This document shows positions 36,830-44,985 of a stretch of DNA of 64,000 bases, piece after piece (position 1 is the stretch's first letter; every line of letters starts with the position of its first letter). The translations under genes and the position numbers were made by a program. The stretch is from DATFVJ01 sp963712955 (lineage in GTDB: Bacteria > Actinomycetota > Actinomycetes > Streptosporangiales > Streptosporangiaceae): assembly GCA_963712955.1 (NCBI GenBank), contig CAVQKF010000013.1:124001-188000 (forward strand), in the 5' to 3' direction. The notes beneath the pieces were generated by a model. That model saw only the letters and a program-made list of their open reading frames with translations, had not been told where the DNA came from and made no database searches.

Positions 36830-38198
36830 GCAACCACCCCCACAGGACGCCCTGGCCAGCACCCCGTTCGTGCCGCGATCTACGTGCGGATCTCCTATGA
36901 CCGGACCGGCGCAGGCCTCGGTGTGGCCCGGCAGGAGGAAGACTGCCGGGCCCTGTGCGAGCGCAACGGGTGGGACGTCGCCGGCTGGGACCGCCTCACC
37001 CGCACCCCGCGCGAACTCGAAGATGTCATTGATCTGCACGACAAGGCGGGTATCGAGCTTGCCACCGCCACCGGGGAAATCGACCTCGCCACCCCCACCG
37101 GTCGGCTCGTCGCCCGGACGCTGGGGGCGGCTGCGCGGCACGAGTCCGAGTACAAGGGCGAACGGCAGCGCCGTGCCGCCCGCCAAGCAGCCGAACAAGG
37201 CAAGGCCCCCGCACCGGCATGCGCGGCTACGGTTACGAGCTCGACAAGGTGACCGTCATCGAGAACGAAGGCGAGACAATTCGTGAAGCCGCGCGCCGGG
37301 TGCTGTCCGGCGAAGCGGTCCGCGCGATCGCCCGTGACCTGAACGACCGCGGCATCGTCACCGTGACCGGCAAGCAGTGGACCACGACTAGCCTCACCAC
37401 CGTCCCTGACCGCCGCCCGGATCCCGGGCCCATGTGAGTACATCCCGATCGAGACCTACACGGGCGGCACCCGCCCCCGCACTGGCGAGATCACCGCCAA
37501 CGATGCGTGGCCGACCATCATCACCCCGGCCCAGTCCGACCGGCTCCGCGCCCTGCTCACTGCGCCCGGACGCGGCGCCGCCAACGGCCACACCGCCCGT
37601 AAGTACCTGTTGTCCGGGGTGTTCCGCTGCGGCCTGTGCGGGCACCCGATGTACGGCCGGGTGCCCAACGGCAAGCCGCGCTACCAGTGCATCAAGGAAC
37701 CTGGACGGCCGAACTGCGGCAAGGTCGCCGTGTACGCCCACCGCGCCGACGACGAGGCCCGCGACAAGATCCTCACCGCCCTGGACAGCTCACCGGCCCT
37801 GCTGCCCGCCCTGATCCGCCACCACCAGGCCGACGCCGCCACCGGCGACAGCGAAGACGTGGGTGCCAAGCTGCGCCAGATCGACGAGCGCCGCGACGAG
37901 CTGGCCGCCGCGTAGGCCGAAGGGGAGATCTCCCGCAAAGAGTGGGCCACCGCCAAGCGGGTGCTGGACATCAGCGCCGAGCAGTACACCCGCCGGCTGG
38001 CCCGCTCCGTGCACGCCCAGGCCCTGGCCGAATTCGCCGCCATCGACGGCGAGTTGTGGCAACGGTGGCAGGACCCGAAGCTGACCGATTCGGCCCGCCG
38101 CCCTCATCCAAGCCTGCGTCGCCGCCATCACCGTGCACCCCGCCAGCGGCAAGCAATGAAACCCCGACCGCATCCAGCCAAGCCAATGGCTCGCCTGA
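36830..38198 (+). pseudogene. large serine recombinase, decayed
   Basis: Fragments in changing frames: catalytic start AAIYVRISYDRTGAGLGVAR, then GWDVAG joined directly to WDRLTRTPRELEDVIDLHD, so ~40 residues of the catalytic domain are deleted; ARTLGAAARHESE; recombinase domain GYELDKVTVIENEGETIREA; zinc ribbon CGLCGHPMYGR...CIKEPGRPNCG; coiled-coil end with an internal TAG at 37913 and a TGA replacing the Trp in GKQ(W)NPDRI. Originally an integrase of a prophage or integrative element. It sits directly behind fbiB, next to an A/T-rich patch (36780-36815). Confidence 0.85.
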
Positions 38199-38302
38199 CA
38201 GCCCTACGGAACACGACCGCTCGGCCGGCCCAGCAGGTTGGCCGCGCTGGGATGGCAGCGGCAGTTCGTCCAGGACACCGTCGGGAAGGAAGCACCCCGC
38301 CC

Positions 38303-38566
38303 ATGACACCCGCCGGCAATGGGACCACCGAGATCGCAGCGTTCAACCGCCAGCGCCAGCAGCAGATCGACGAACGCCGCTCCGTCCGCGTGCCCAGCGA
38401 CGACCCCGACGAACGCGACTTTGGCTTCGCCTGGACCGCGCTCGCCGGCCGCGACCGCGACGCCATCCTCCAGCCACCCAAGCCGCAGATCCGCCCCGCA
38501 GCCGAGGTCCTCCAGCGCGCCGCCCCCGAGATCGCCGCCCACGCCCGCGAGGCCGAGCCTGGATGA
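38303..38566 (+). CDS. hypothetical protein, 87 aa, integrative-element cargo
   Basis: NGTTEIAAFNRQRQQQIDER, DERDFGFAWTALAGRDRDAI and AAPEIAAHAREAE form a helical, charged protein. I recognise no domain. GAAGGAA lies 12 bases upstream. It follows the decayed recombinase and likely belonged to the same element. Another frame (38563-38691) overlaps its end by ATGA but is not convincing. Confidence 0.45.
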   Translation: MTPAGNGTTEIAAFNRQRQQQIDERRSVRVPSDDPDERDFGFAWTALAGRDRDAILQPPKPQIRPAAEVLQRAAPEIAAHAREAEPG

Positions 38567-38675
38567 CCCATCGAAACGCCAAAAGTCGAAACATCCCCCG
38601 AACGGCTGCGCTTCCTGGCGCGAACTTGCCACCATCGCCGATGCTGGACACCGAACCCACCCGAAGGAGCCCCAC

Positions 38676-38753
38676 GTGCGCCCCGGCGTGACAGTCCTGA
38701 CCATCCCCGGCACGTGGTACATCACCACCGAACTGACCCGAATCCACGAGTAG
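38676..38753 (+). CDS. micro-ORF, 25 aa
   Basis: AAGGAG exactly six bases before a GTG opens a 25-residue frame with RPGVTVLTIPGTWYITTEL. The strong ribosome site is the only reason for listing it; the product has no recognisable family. Confidence 0.3.
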   Translation: MRPGVTVLTIPGTWYITTELTRIHE

Positions 38754-38946
38754 GGCGGCGGATGTTATCCACAGCCCTGTAGATGATCTTGGAGTTGTCA
38801 GGCCGGGCTGGAGGACATGACGATGGCCCGGGACTCGCGCCGGGTTCGCGGTCTGGGCCTTTCTGCTGGTGCGGGGCCTGGGGGCCGTGGCCTGGGGTCT
38901 GGGTGCCGGTGCCGGCTTGGTGAGCGCGGGGTGATGCTGGCTGCGG

Positions 38947-40461
38947 CTAGCCGGGGGCTGGCAGGGCGCGGATCGTGGTGAGGATGGTGGGCAGCAGGTG
39001 CGCGCCGGGCGCCAGGCGCATGATCAGCTGCCCGCCGTGGCTGACCAGGCGCGCGGGGGTGGCGATCAGTGTCCGCCGCAGGGTGGCGATCATCGCCTTG
39101 CCGCCGCGGGTGCCGTGCCCTTCCAGCAGCTCGCCGCCGGATATCAGGCCGGTGAGCTGGTGCAGCCAGGCGGCGACCGCCGCGGCGATCAGTGACGCCC
39201 ACATCCACGCGGTGCTGGCCTGCTCATAGCCCGAGGGCAGGTGCCGCAGCGCGGCGCCGTGCTTGCTGTCGCGGAAGATGTTCTCGACCGCGGTGCGGTG
39301 CCGGTACCAGTGCTCGCACGCCGCGGCCTTCGCCGGGGTGGACACGTCGGCGTTGGTGAGGATGAAGCTGTAGGCGTAGATGGCGGGTTCGGCCTCCAGT
39401 TCCGGGATCGGCAGCGCCCGCTGATCGGGGTGCAGGGTGCGGCGGCGCCGGGACCGGGGGTCGGCGGAGACCTGCTCTGGGTCCAGGCGGACCCGGCGGA
39501 TCAGCAGGACCGTGTCCTGCGGCCATTCGGCGGGCCGGTAGGGGGAGACGGCCACCTGGGCGTTGTCCATGTCGATGGCATCGCGCCAGGCGTCGTCCGC
39601 GATCCCGGCCAGTGCCTTCCACATGGTGGTGATCCGCTTGGCGCCGATCGCGAACGCCATGTCCGCCTTGGCGGCGGCGCGGGCCAGGTCCCCGGCGAAG
39701 TACCCGGCATCCGCGCGCAGCGCGATCTTCCGCCCGGCCGCAGCGGCCCCCTCGCGGACGGCCTGCGGCAGCGCGGCCAGCGCCCGCCCCAGCAGCGCCA
39801 CCACCGACGAGCGCGGATCCTGGTCGCCTGCCAGCAGGTCGGCGGCCAGCGGGATCTCGGTCTCGGCCCAGGCCGCCACGTGCGGCAGGCCGGCCCGCTG
39901 CCCCTGATAGGTGTAGGCCACCCCGCGTTTCTTGTTCCCGTAGACCTCCACGTCGGTGGCGTCGATGTCGATGGTCACCGGCCCTTCCGCCAGCTCAGCC
40001 GCCCGCTCGGCGGGCAGCATGCCCACCATCCGGGCGGTCGCCTGCGCCAGGCCGGCCTCGGCGCCGCGCCAGTGCTCCGGCGTGAACCGGCGGGCCAGCC
40101 CGGTCGCGGTCGAGGCCGCCAGGCCCGGCACCGGCGTCACCTGCTGGCCGGCCTCATCGGCGCGCAGCCGGTCCAGCCCGACCAGGAAGTCCTCGCCGGC
40201 CAGCTGCGCCGCGGCCATCCCGGTCAGCACCTGACCGCCGGTGAACCCGCGCCGGCGCTGCTTGACCGGCCCCATCGCCTCATCGAGTGCCTCGGTCAGG
40301 CCGAGCTTGCCGCACAGTTCGGTGACAGCGAGCATCCCGCCCGCCGCCGTCAGCGAAGGGTCTGCCGCCCCGACCTGTATCTTGCCGCGGGTCCGGCCCC
40401 GCGTACCTGATGTCATCACCATCTGGATGACTCTCTTTCCGGGAAAATCCAGCGCTGTCAC
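38947..40461 (-). mobile_element. IS1380-type DDE transposase
   Basis: 504 aa in one intact frame. Motifs in order: VTIDIDATDVEVYGNKKRG (first Asp), IALRADAGYFAGDLARA (second Asp), NIFRDSKHGAALRHLPSG (late Glu/Asp region) and WMWASLIAAAVAAWL, the usual layout of IS1380 transposases. Probable start at Met13 or Met16 rather than Met1. Terminal inverted repeats could not be fixed by eye, so element ends are unknown. It lies between remnants of hypothetical genes. Confidence 0.85.
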
Positions 40462-40496
40462 GCTCTACTATCCCAGCAGGGAGCCACGATCTTAGG

Positions 40497-41058
40497 AACC
40501 TGCTGCGGCGAGTCGCCGCCCTACTCACGGATTCGGGACTGACCGGCCCCGCCGAACGCGGCAGCCAGCCACAAGGAACCTGGAGCGGCCTCGCCGGCGC
40601 CGACCTCGGCCTGCACCCCGGCACCCCCGTGGATCCCGCAGACCTGACCTACCTCGTCGACCGCTTCGGCGCCTTCGACGTCATCATCGGCGCCGGCCAC
40701 CGCGAGTCCGCCGAGCACGCCTGAATCCTGGCTACCGCCCGGCAGGGCACGGGAAGCCCGGGACACCGGACAGCACGTCGACCTGTCGCACGCCGTACAG
40801 CAGGCCGCCGCCATCTGGTCTGCGTTCGACCGGCGCGCCCAGACGACGCTCACCAGCATGCAGCGCTCCGGCGAACCACTCGTAGATGACCGCGTCGCCC
40901 CGCCGCACCAACCGCCGCCGGTCAGCCTCGGCCACGAATGGATCATCGCGTCCTTCCGCCACGACACCGACGACGAAACCGGCGGCCCCCTCCTGCACAT
41001 CCACAACATCGTCCCGGCAGTAACCATCGATCAGCTCGGCCGCTCCACCGTTAGGTAG
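40497..41058 (+). pseudogene. hypothetical gene remnant in two frames
   Basis: Frame 1 (to TGA 40724): LLRRVAALLTDSGLTGPAER, DLTYLVDRFGAFDVIIGAGH. Frame 2 (to TAG 41058): VDLSHAVQQAAAIWSAFDRR, SLGHEWIIASFRHDTDDETG, HIHNIVPAVTIDQLG. The two abut and neither has a clear start, suggesting pieces of one or two element genes disrupted when the IS1380 element arrived. No family recognised. Confidence 0.4.
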
Positions 41059-41062
41059 TACG

Positions 41063-41566
41063 TCAGCGCGTCAGCGAAGGGCCATCCTGGATCTGCCCTT
41101 GCGCGGCCAGTCCGGGCACCGCGGCGAGCAGTACCCATTCGACCCGGCTGGATTCGCCCTGGTCGGCGGGCGGCCCGACGTGCACGGCATCGCTCGCGAG
41201 GAACGCGGTGAACCGCATGTCGCTGATCCCGCTCAGCGCGTTATAGGCGGTCATCGGCCGAACGGTGCCAGGCCGGTAGCCCGTCTCTTCCTCGATCTCC
41301 CGCCGGATCGCGGCCGCCAGGTCCTCTCCCGGCTCGGCCCAGCCCGCCGGTATCTCCCATCCCCACGTCTCGGTGATGAACCGATGCCGCCACATCAGCA
41401 GCACCCGGTCAGCGTCATCGGTCACCACAGCCGACACCGACGCCCGCGGGAAGTGCACAACATGATGCTCGAACCGGTCACCACCCGGGATCTCGACATC
41501 ATCGAGGGATACCCGCACCCACTCGCTCGCGTAGACGTCACGGCGACCATGGACAATCCAGCGCAC
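41063..41566 (-). CDS. NUDIX hydrolase
   Basis: Nudix box GWAEPGEDLAAAIRR followed by EIEEETGY, preceded by WRHRFITETWGWEIPAG, as in ADP-ribose-type pyrophosphatases. Start at the GTG 41566 with GGAGG ten bases upstream; the upstream part of the open frame is antisense-like noise. It follows the XRE/TPR gene on the same strand, 49 bp later, likely one operon. Confidence 0.9.
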   Translation of the reverse strand: MRWIVHGRRDVYASEWVRVSLDDVEIPGGDRFEHHVVHFPRASVSAVVTDDADRVLLMWRHRFITETWGWEIPAGWAEPGEDLAAAIRREIEEETGYRPGTVRPMTAYNALSGISDMRFTAFLASDAVHVGPPADQGESSRVEWVLLAAVPGLAAQGQIQDGPSLTR

Positions 41567-41615
41567 GGAGTTTTGGCCTCCGATCCAGATGTGGCAGCGC
41601 AGCTTGTCCGCAGCG

Positions 41616-42815
41616 TCAGGGCAGCGCCTTGGTATCGCGGTCAGGCGTTTTATCGCGGATTCCCCGATAAGCCTCCTGCAGGTCGCGGCTCTCCGGAAGA
41701 CCGTGTGTGGCGACCGCACTGATGACCTCTTCGGCCCGCCAGTAGCTAGACGGTACGAGCAGCCGGGAGGTGATGGCATCGAGCGTTGTTGACGCCGCCT
41801 CATCCAGCCGCCCGGTCGCAATGAGCGCGAGAGCCAAATCGAGCCGCGCCGAAGCGGCTCGTCGTGGTCGCGGCGGCCCGTCGGTGGCGGAGTCGAGCCG
41901 GGCCAGCACCTGCCGGGCGTAGCCTTCGGCGGCCGGGTCACCGAGCCACGCCAACGTCGTTGCCACATATGCCTGCGATTTCGCCGGATCGTACTGGTAG
42001 TGGTGCTCGGGATGTTCAGGTTCTGGCAGGGGCGAGACAAGCGTTTCGACACGGCCAAGCGCGTCGTAGGTTTCCCTGGCAGCCCCGAGACGTGCCCACG
42101 CCCTGCCTTCCTGCGCTGTCGCCTGAATGAACACGCTGCTGCCGTCCGGTGCGACGCGTTGTGCTCCCCGGGACAGTTCGACGGCCTGCTTGTAATGACC
42201 GTCGATCAGCACAAGCCACGCCCGGGTTTCCAGGCACCAGGCCGCAAGTTCACGGTGACCGGCCTCGTTGGCAAGGAGGGCGGCTGTCTTCAGATGACCC
42301 AGTGAGCCGTCCCAGCGGCGCAGGTCGATCAGAGATGTCGCGGCGAGCAGCGACAGCCACCCTCCGGCCACCAGTAGGCGCCTGTGTTCGGCCAGCGTCT
42401 TACGAGCTTCCAGGAGCTTGGCGACGTAGCTGAGATGGGTGCGTATCCGTTGCAGAAGATCGGTCGGCGGCGTACCTGCGTAGGAGATCGCCAGATCATC
42501 GACGGCTTGGTCAAGAAGGTCAAGAACCGGGCCGCCGACTTCGGTCGCCGTGACCTGGCGGACGAGTTCGAGTGCACCGGTTTCGTCATCCGGGAGGATG
42601 CTCTGGCCCTTGGGTGCGTTCCCAGTAATTGCAGCCAGTTCGCCGCCCGCGCCGAGAATTTCGTCAAGTCTGTGCGCCATCCTCGGGGACGGCTGCCGCT
42701 TGCCTTGGGTGAGCAGGTAGATATGCGACCGGTTGCACGGCACCTTGCGGGCCAGTTCGTACCCGCTCACACACCGCTCGGCCATGAGATCACGGAGCCG
42801 TTCGCCGAACCCCAT
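41616..42815 (-). CDS. XRE regulator with TPR-like helical repeats
   Basis: N-terminal HTH (FGERLRDLMAERCVSGYELA, SHIYLLTQGKRQPS) followed by ~300 residues of helical repeats (LGHLKTAALLANEAGHRELA, ETRAWLVLIDGHYKQAVELS, YDPAKSQAYVATTLAWLGD). This architecture is common in Streptomyces-type regulators; the repeats probably bind a peptide or protein ligand. I prefer Met at 42815; another Met lies at 42839. Divergent from the gene at 42957 across a dyad. Confidence 0.85.
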   Translation of the reverse strand: MGFGERLRDLMAERCVSGYELARKVPCNRSHIYLLTQGKRQPSPRMAHRLDEILGAGGELAAITGNAPKGQSILPDDETGALELVRQVTATEVGGPVLDLLDQAVDDLAISYAGTPPTDLLQRIRTHLSYVAKLLEARKTLAEHRRLLVAGGWLSLLAATSLIDLRRWDGSLGHLKTAALLANEAGHRELAAWCLETRAWLVLIDGHYKQAVELSRGAQRVAPDGSSVFIQATAQEGRAWARLGAARETYDALGRVETLVSPLPEPEHPEHHYQYDPAKSQAYVATTLAWLGDPAAEGYARQVLARLDSATDGPPRPRRAASARLDLALALIATGRLDEAASTTLDAITSRLLVPSSYWRAEEVISAVATHGLPESRDLQEAYRGIRDKTPDRDTKALP

Positions 42816-42905
42816 CACCCGAACCAATCGCGTTGACATGCGCTGACATGCGCCTGGCAAGCGCCGACTCCCACCTGAACCTGCTTCCACCGTAGCCGTC
42901 CGCAA

Positions 42906-42944
42906 GCGCAAAGTGTCTGTTCATTGACAGACGAGAGCGCAAAG
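42906..42944. promoter_or_regulatory. dyad flanked by direct repeats, candidate operator
   Basis: GTCTGT-TCATTG-ACAGAC (42915-42932) is a perfect inverted repeat, bracketed by two copies of GCGCAAAG (42906-42913 and 42937-42944). It lies in the 141-bp region between the divergent XRE gene and the hypothetical gene, where the XRE protein may bind. Confidence 0.4.
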
Positions 42945-42956
42945 GGGATGGCGGCG

Positions 42957-43283
42957 GTGACCAATCGCGCCGAGACACGGCAGACACCTGCGGACGCTGG
43001 AACGGTGGACCTTGAGAATCTGGCCGCTGAACTGGACGGCAAGACCTATGCGGTCACGCTGGTGACCTCGGCGGGACGGCGCCCGTGCCTGAACATCACC
43101 AATCGCCAGGCCGTCCAGCTCACCGAGTTCATCTACGCCGCACCCGCCGACGACAGCGAGATGTGGTTTTGGTGGGGCTGGGCGGAGCGGATCGCCCTCG
43201 TCACCGACCTGACCGGCGCGGCAACCGCGGTGGACCGCGTGCTCCGGATCCTCGGCGACCCCAGCCCTCGCAGCAGAACCTAG
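42957..43283 (+). CDS. hypothetical protein, 108 aa
   Basis: LENLAAELDGKTYAVTLVTS, CLNITNRQAVQLTEFIYAAP and MWFWWGWAERIALVTDL; proteins like this accompany XRE/TPR genes in actinobacteria. The GTG at 42957 has AAAGGGG nine bases upstream; an ATG at 42948 is too close to it. Function unknown. Confidence 0.6.
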   Translation: MTNRAETRQTPADAGTVDLENLAAELDGKTYAVTLVTSAGRRPCLNITNRQAVQLTEFIYAAPADDSEMWFWWGWAERIALVTDLTGAATAVDRVLRILGDPSPRSRT

Positions 43284-43353
43284 TCAGCAAGCGGGCCCGG
43301 CAGGTGCGTCCACACCGCACCGGGCCCTTGATCGCCACTAGGAGGCGACCCGG

Positions 43354-43641
43354 ATGAATCGTCCCACGCCCTTACCCAAACGCCAGCCCGTCGGCTGCGT
43401 CGCCCTGCTCACCGCGATCGCCGCCGCGCTCGACTTGCCCCAGCCCGCCAACAGCAGCGACCTCTCCTACCTCGCCGCCCGGTCCGTCAAAGCCGATCTC
43501 GCAGTGGTGGCGATCCGGCATGCCCTGCGTGAACCGGGCGACCAGGCCACCATGACCGGCATCGCTGACCTGCTCCGAGCCCAGGTCGGCCAGGTCGATG
43601 CCCGGCATCTGCCCGCCGGCGTCGGGCAGGCGGCGCTGTGA
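43354..43641 (+). CDS. hypothetical protein, 95 aa
   Basis: GGAGG eight bases before the ATG. VALLTAIAAALDLPQPANSS, KADLAVVAIRHALREPGDQA; an alpha-helical protein without recognised domain. In line with the previous gene, 70 bp apart, probably co-transcribed. Confidence 0.55.
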   Translation: MNRPTPLPKRQPVGCVALLTAIAAALDLPQPANSSDLSYLAARSVKADLAVVAIRHALREPGDQATMTGIADLLRAQVGQVDARHLPAGVGQAAL

Positions 43642-43944
43642 TGAGGATGCCTCGCTGGCGGCGTGAGCGCAGCCGTGGCCGCCAGGCAGTCGCCGAAGGC
43701 CGTGGCGGTATTGGCGACACGCTCGCGGAGATGGTCCAGGTAGCGCTGGCGATCCCGGCAGCTGCGCCGGACCGGCTCAGCCAGTGCAGCTACTACGCTT
43801 GCCGCAGCAAACGGGCGCCTGCTGCTGTCCGTCCTCACTGACATCGACCCCGCCGACTGCCGGGCCGTCCAGCGGGCCGCCGACACGCTATGGGACGCAT
43901 TGGAACACTGCCCCGTGGCCTATGACCGTGTGGCGGAGTACTGA
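43638..43944 (+). pseudogene. small hypothetical gene, probable frameshift
   Basis: A GTG overlapping the previous stop opens a basic frame (MPRWRRERSRGRQAVAEG). The likely C-terminus is in another phase: LAAANGRLLLSVLTDIDPAD, RAADTLWDALEHCPVAYDRV to TGA 43944. An indel near 43780 would join them. Low certainty. The next ~220 bp to the MITE show no gene. Confidence 0.3.
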
Positions 43945-44166
43945 TGGGGCGGGCGGTGTGGTGAGACACCGGGCACGCGCTGGACGAGCGGGCCGCGACC
44001 ATGGTCACCGGGCAGGCCGGGACTCTCTTTTTCTGCGGGCCGCACAGCACAGCCGCGTTCCAAAAGGCGATGGTGATCGCGGGAACGGAGGGCACGTGCA
44101 GGCTGTTTTTCCCGCCGGTAGGCGACCTGACGATCACCTGCGATGCCCACCCCGCCGCCGCGCCGC

Positions 44167-44273
44167 CTAGGAGCCTGCTGAACAAGGCCCAAATTCGACC
44201 GATTGCGTTTATAAGTTCGCAGGTCAAAGCCCTGTGGAGTGACCGCAAAGGGTGTTATTCAGCAGTCTCCTAG
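44167..44273. mobile_element. 99-bp MITE with CTAG flanks
   Basis: GAGCCTGCTGAACAA (44171-44185) and the reverse complement of TTATTCAGCAGTCTC (44255-44269) match at 13 of 15 positions. CTAG stands at both borders (44167-44170 and 44270-44273). No open frame inside. Such ends and CTAG/TA target sites are like those of IS5-group elements, which could move it in trans. Confidence 0.65.
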
Positions 44274-44381
44274 CCCGCTCCTAGCCCCGCTGCGACGGCG
44301 GGACAGAAACAACGCTGGCCCCGCTGGCCGATGCCGCGGATTGGGCGTGCTTCCTGCTGTGCCCGTCGAGCCCGCCACCGG

Positions 44382-44741
44382 TCAGGGAACAGATGGCCAG
44401 CGGATCGTGACCACGACCGAGTCCTCATCGGCCCGCCACGTGTGGTCGATACCAGGGCCCCACACCACGTAGTCCCCCTGGCGGCTCAGCAGCACATAGT
44501 TAACGGCGAGTTCGACGTGGAACCGGCCGCTGACCAGCAGCACCAGCGTTGTCCGGTCCTCATCGCTAGCCCGGCCGCCCAGGCGTTGCTGCCCGGCCGG
44601 GTGGATGCCCCATTTGACCTCGATGGCTTCGGTGGCGCGCACGTTCACGTCCGCCGGTTCGATGAAGTGCCCTAGCAGCCAGCCGCGGTGCTGGCCGGAG
44701 TCGTCGGCCGCGTTGCCGGAGTACCAGTTGTCAGCCATCAC
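44382..44741 (-). CDS. cupin-like small protein
   Basis: DNWYSGNAADDSG, RGWLLGHFIEPADVNVRAT, VKWGIHPAGQQRLGG, TTLVLLVSGRFHVEL and YVVWGPGIDHTWRADEDSV. The pattern suggests a single-domain jelly-roll (cupin). Close relatives are sometimes labelled signal peptidase I in databases, but no Ser/Lys dyad or membrane helix is present, so that label is not supported. Function unknown. Confidence 0.7.
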   Translation of the reverse strand: MMADNWYSGNAADDSGQHRGWLLGHFIEPADVNVRATEAIEVKWGIHPAGQQRLGGRASDEDRTTLVLLVSGRFHVELAVNYVLLSRQGDYVVWGPGIDHTWRADEDSVVVTIRWPSVP

Positions 44742-44985
44742 GGCCCTTCAAGTTCGATCGCCGGAAGATTGACCCGGCTTCCACCGATTTCACCAAGACG
44801 GCGCAGAGACTGGAGGAACGCAAACAGGCCTTCGTTGCTCCACGCCGGATCGTGCACGAGGCCCGAAAGTAACTCGCGGCGTTCGAGCCGATGGCGATAT
44901 CCAGCCGCCCTATGATCAGGGCTTGGTGCTGATGGAGCGAACGCGCGGCAGCATGGGCGCGGCGGTGCAGGCGCGGCCGGCCCGC

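Noticed and set aside
38765..38773. TTATCCACA, identical to a DnaA box
   Set aside because: Single copy, no cluster, no dnaA/dnaN neighbours; not evidence for an origin.
39241..40410. Long plus-strand open frame opposite the IS1380 transposase
   Set aside because: Antisense of a confirmed transposase; composition Arg/Gly/His-rich, typical of GC-driven shadow frames.
38755..40520. Possible terminal inverted repeats of the IS1380 element
   Set aside because: Only short imperfect similarity (CCTGTAGAT / CCTAAGATC) by eye; not enough to set element ends.
43920..44192. Opposing small frames between the XRE region and the MITE
   Set aside because: No ribosome site, no conserved motif, mutually overlapping.
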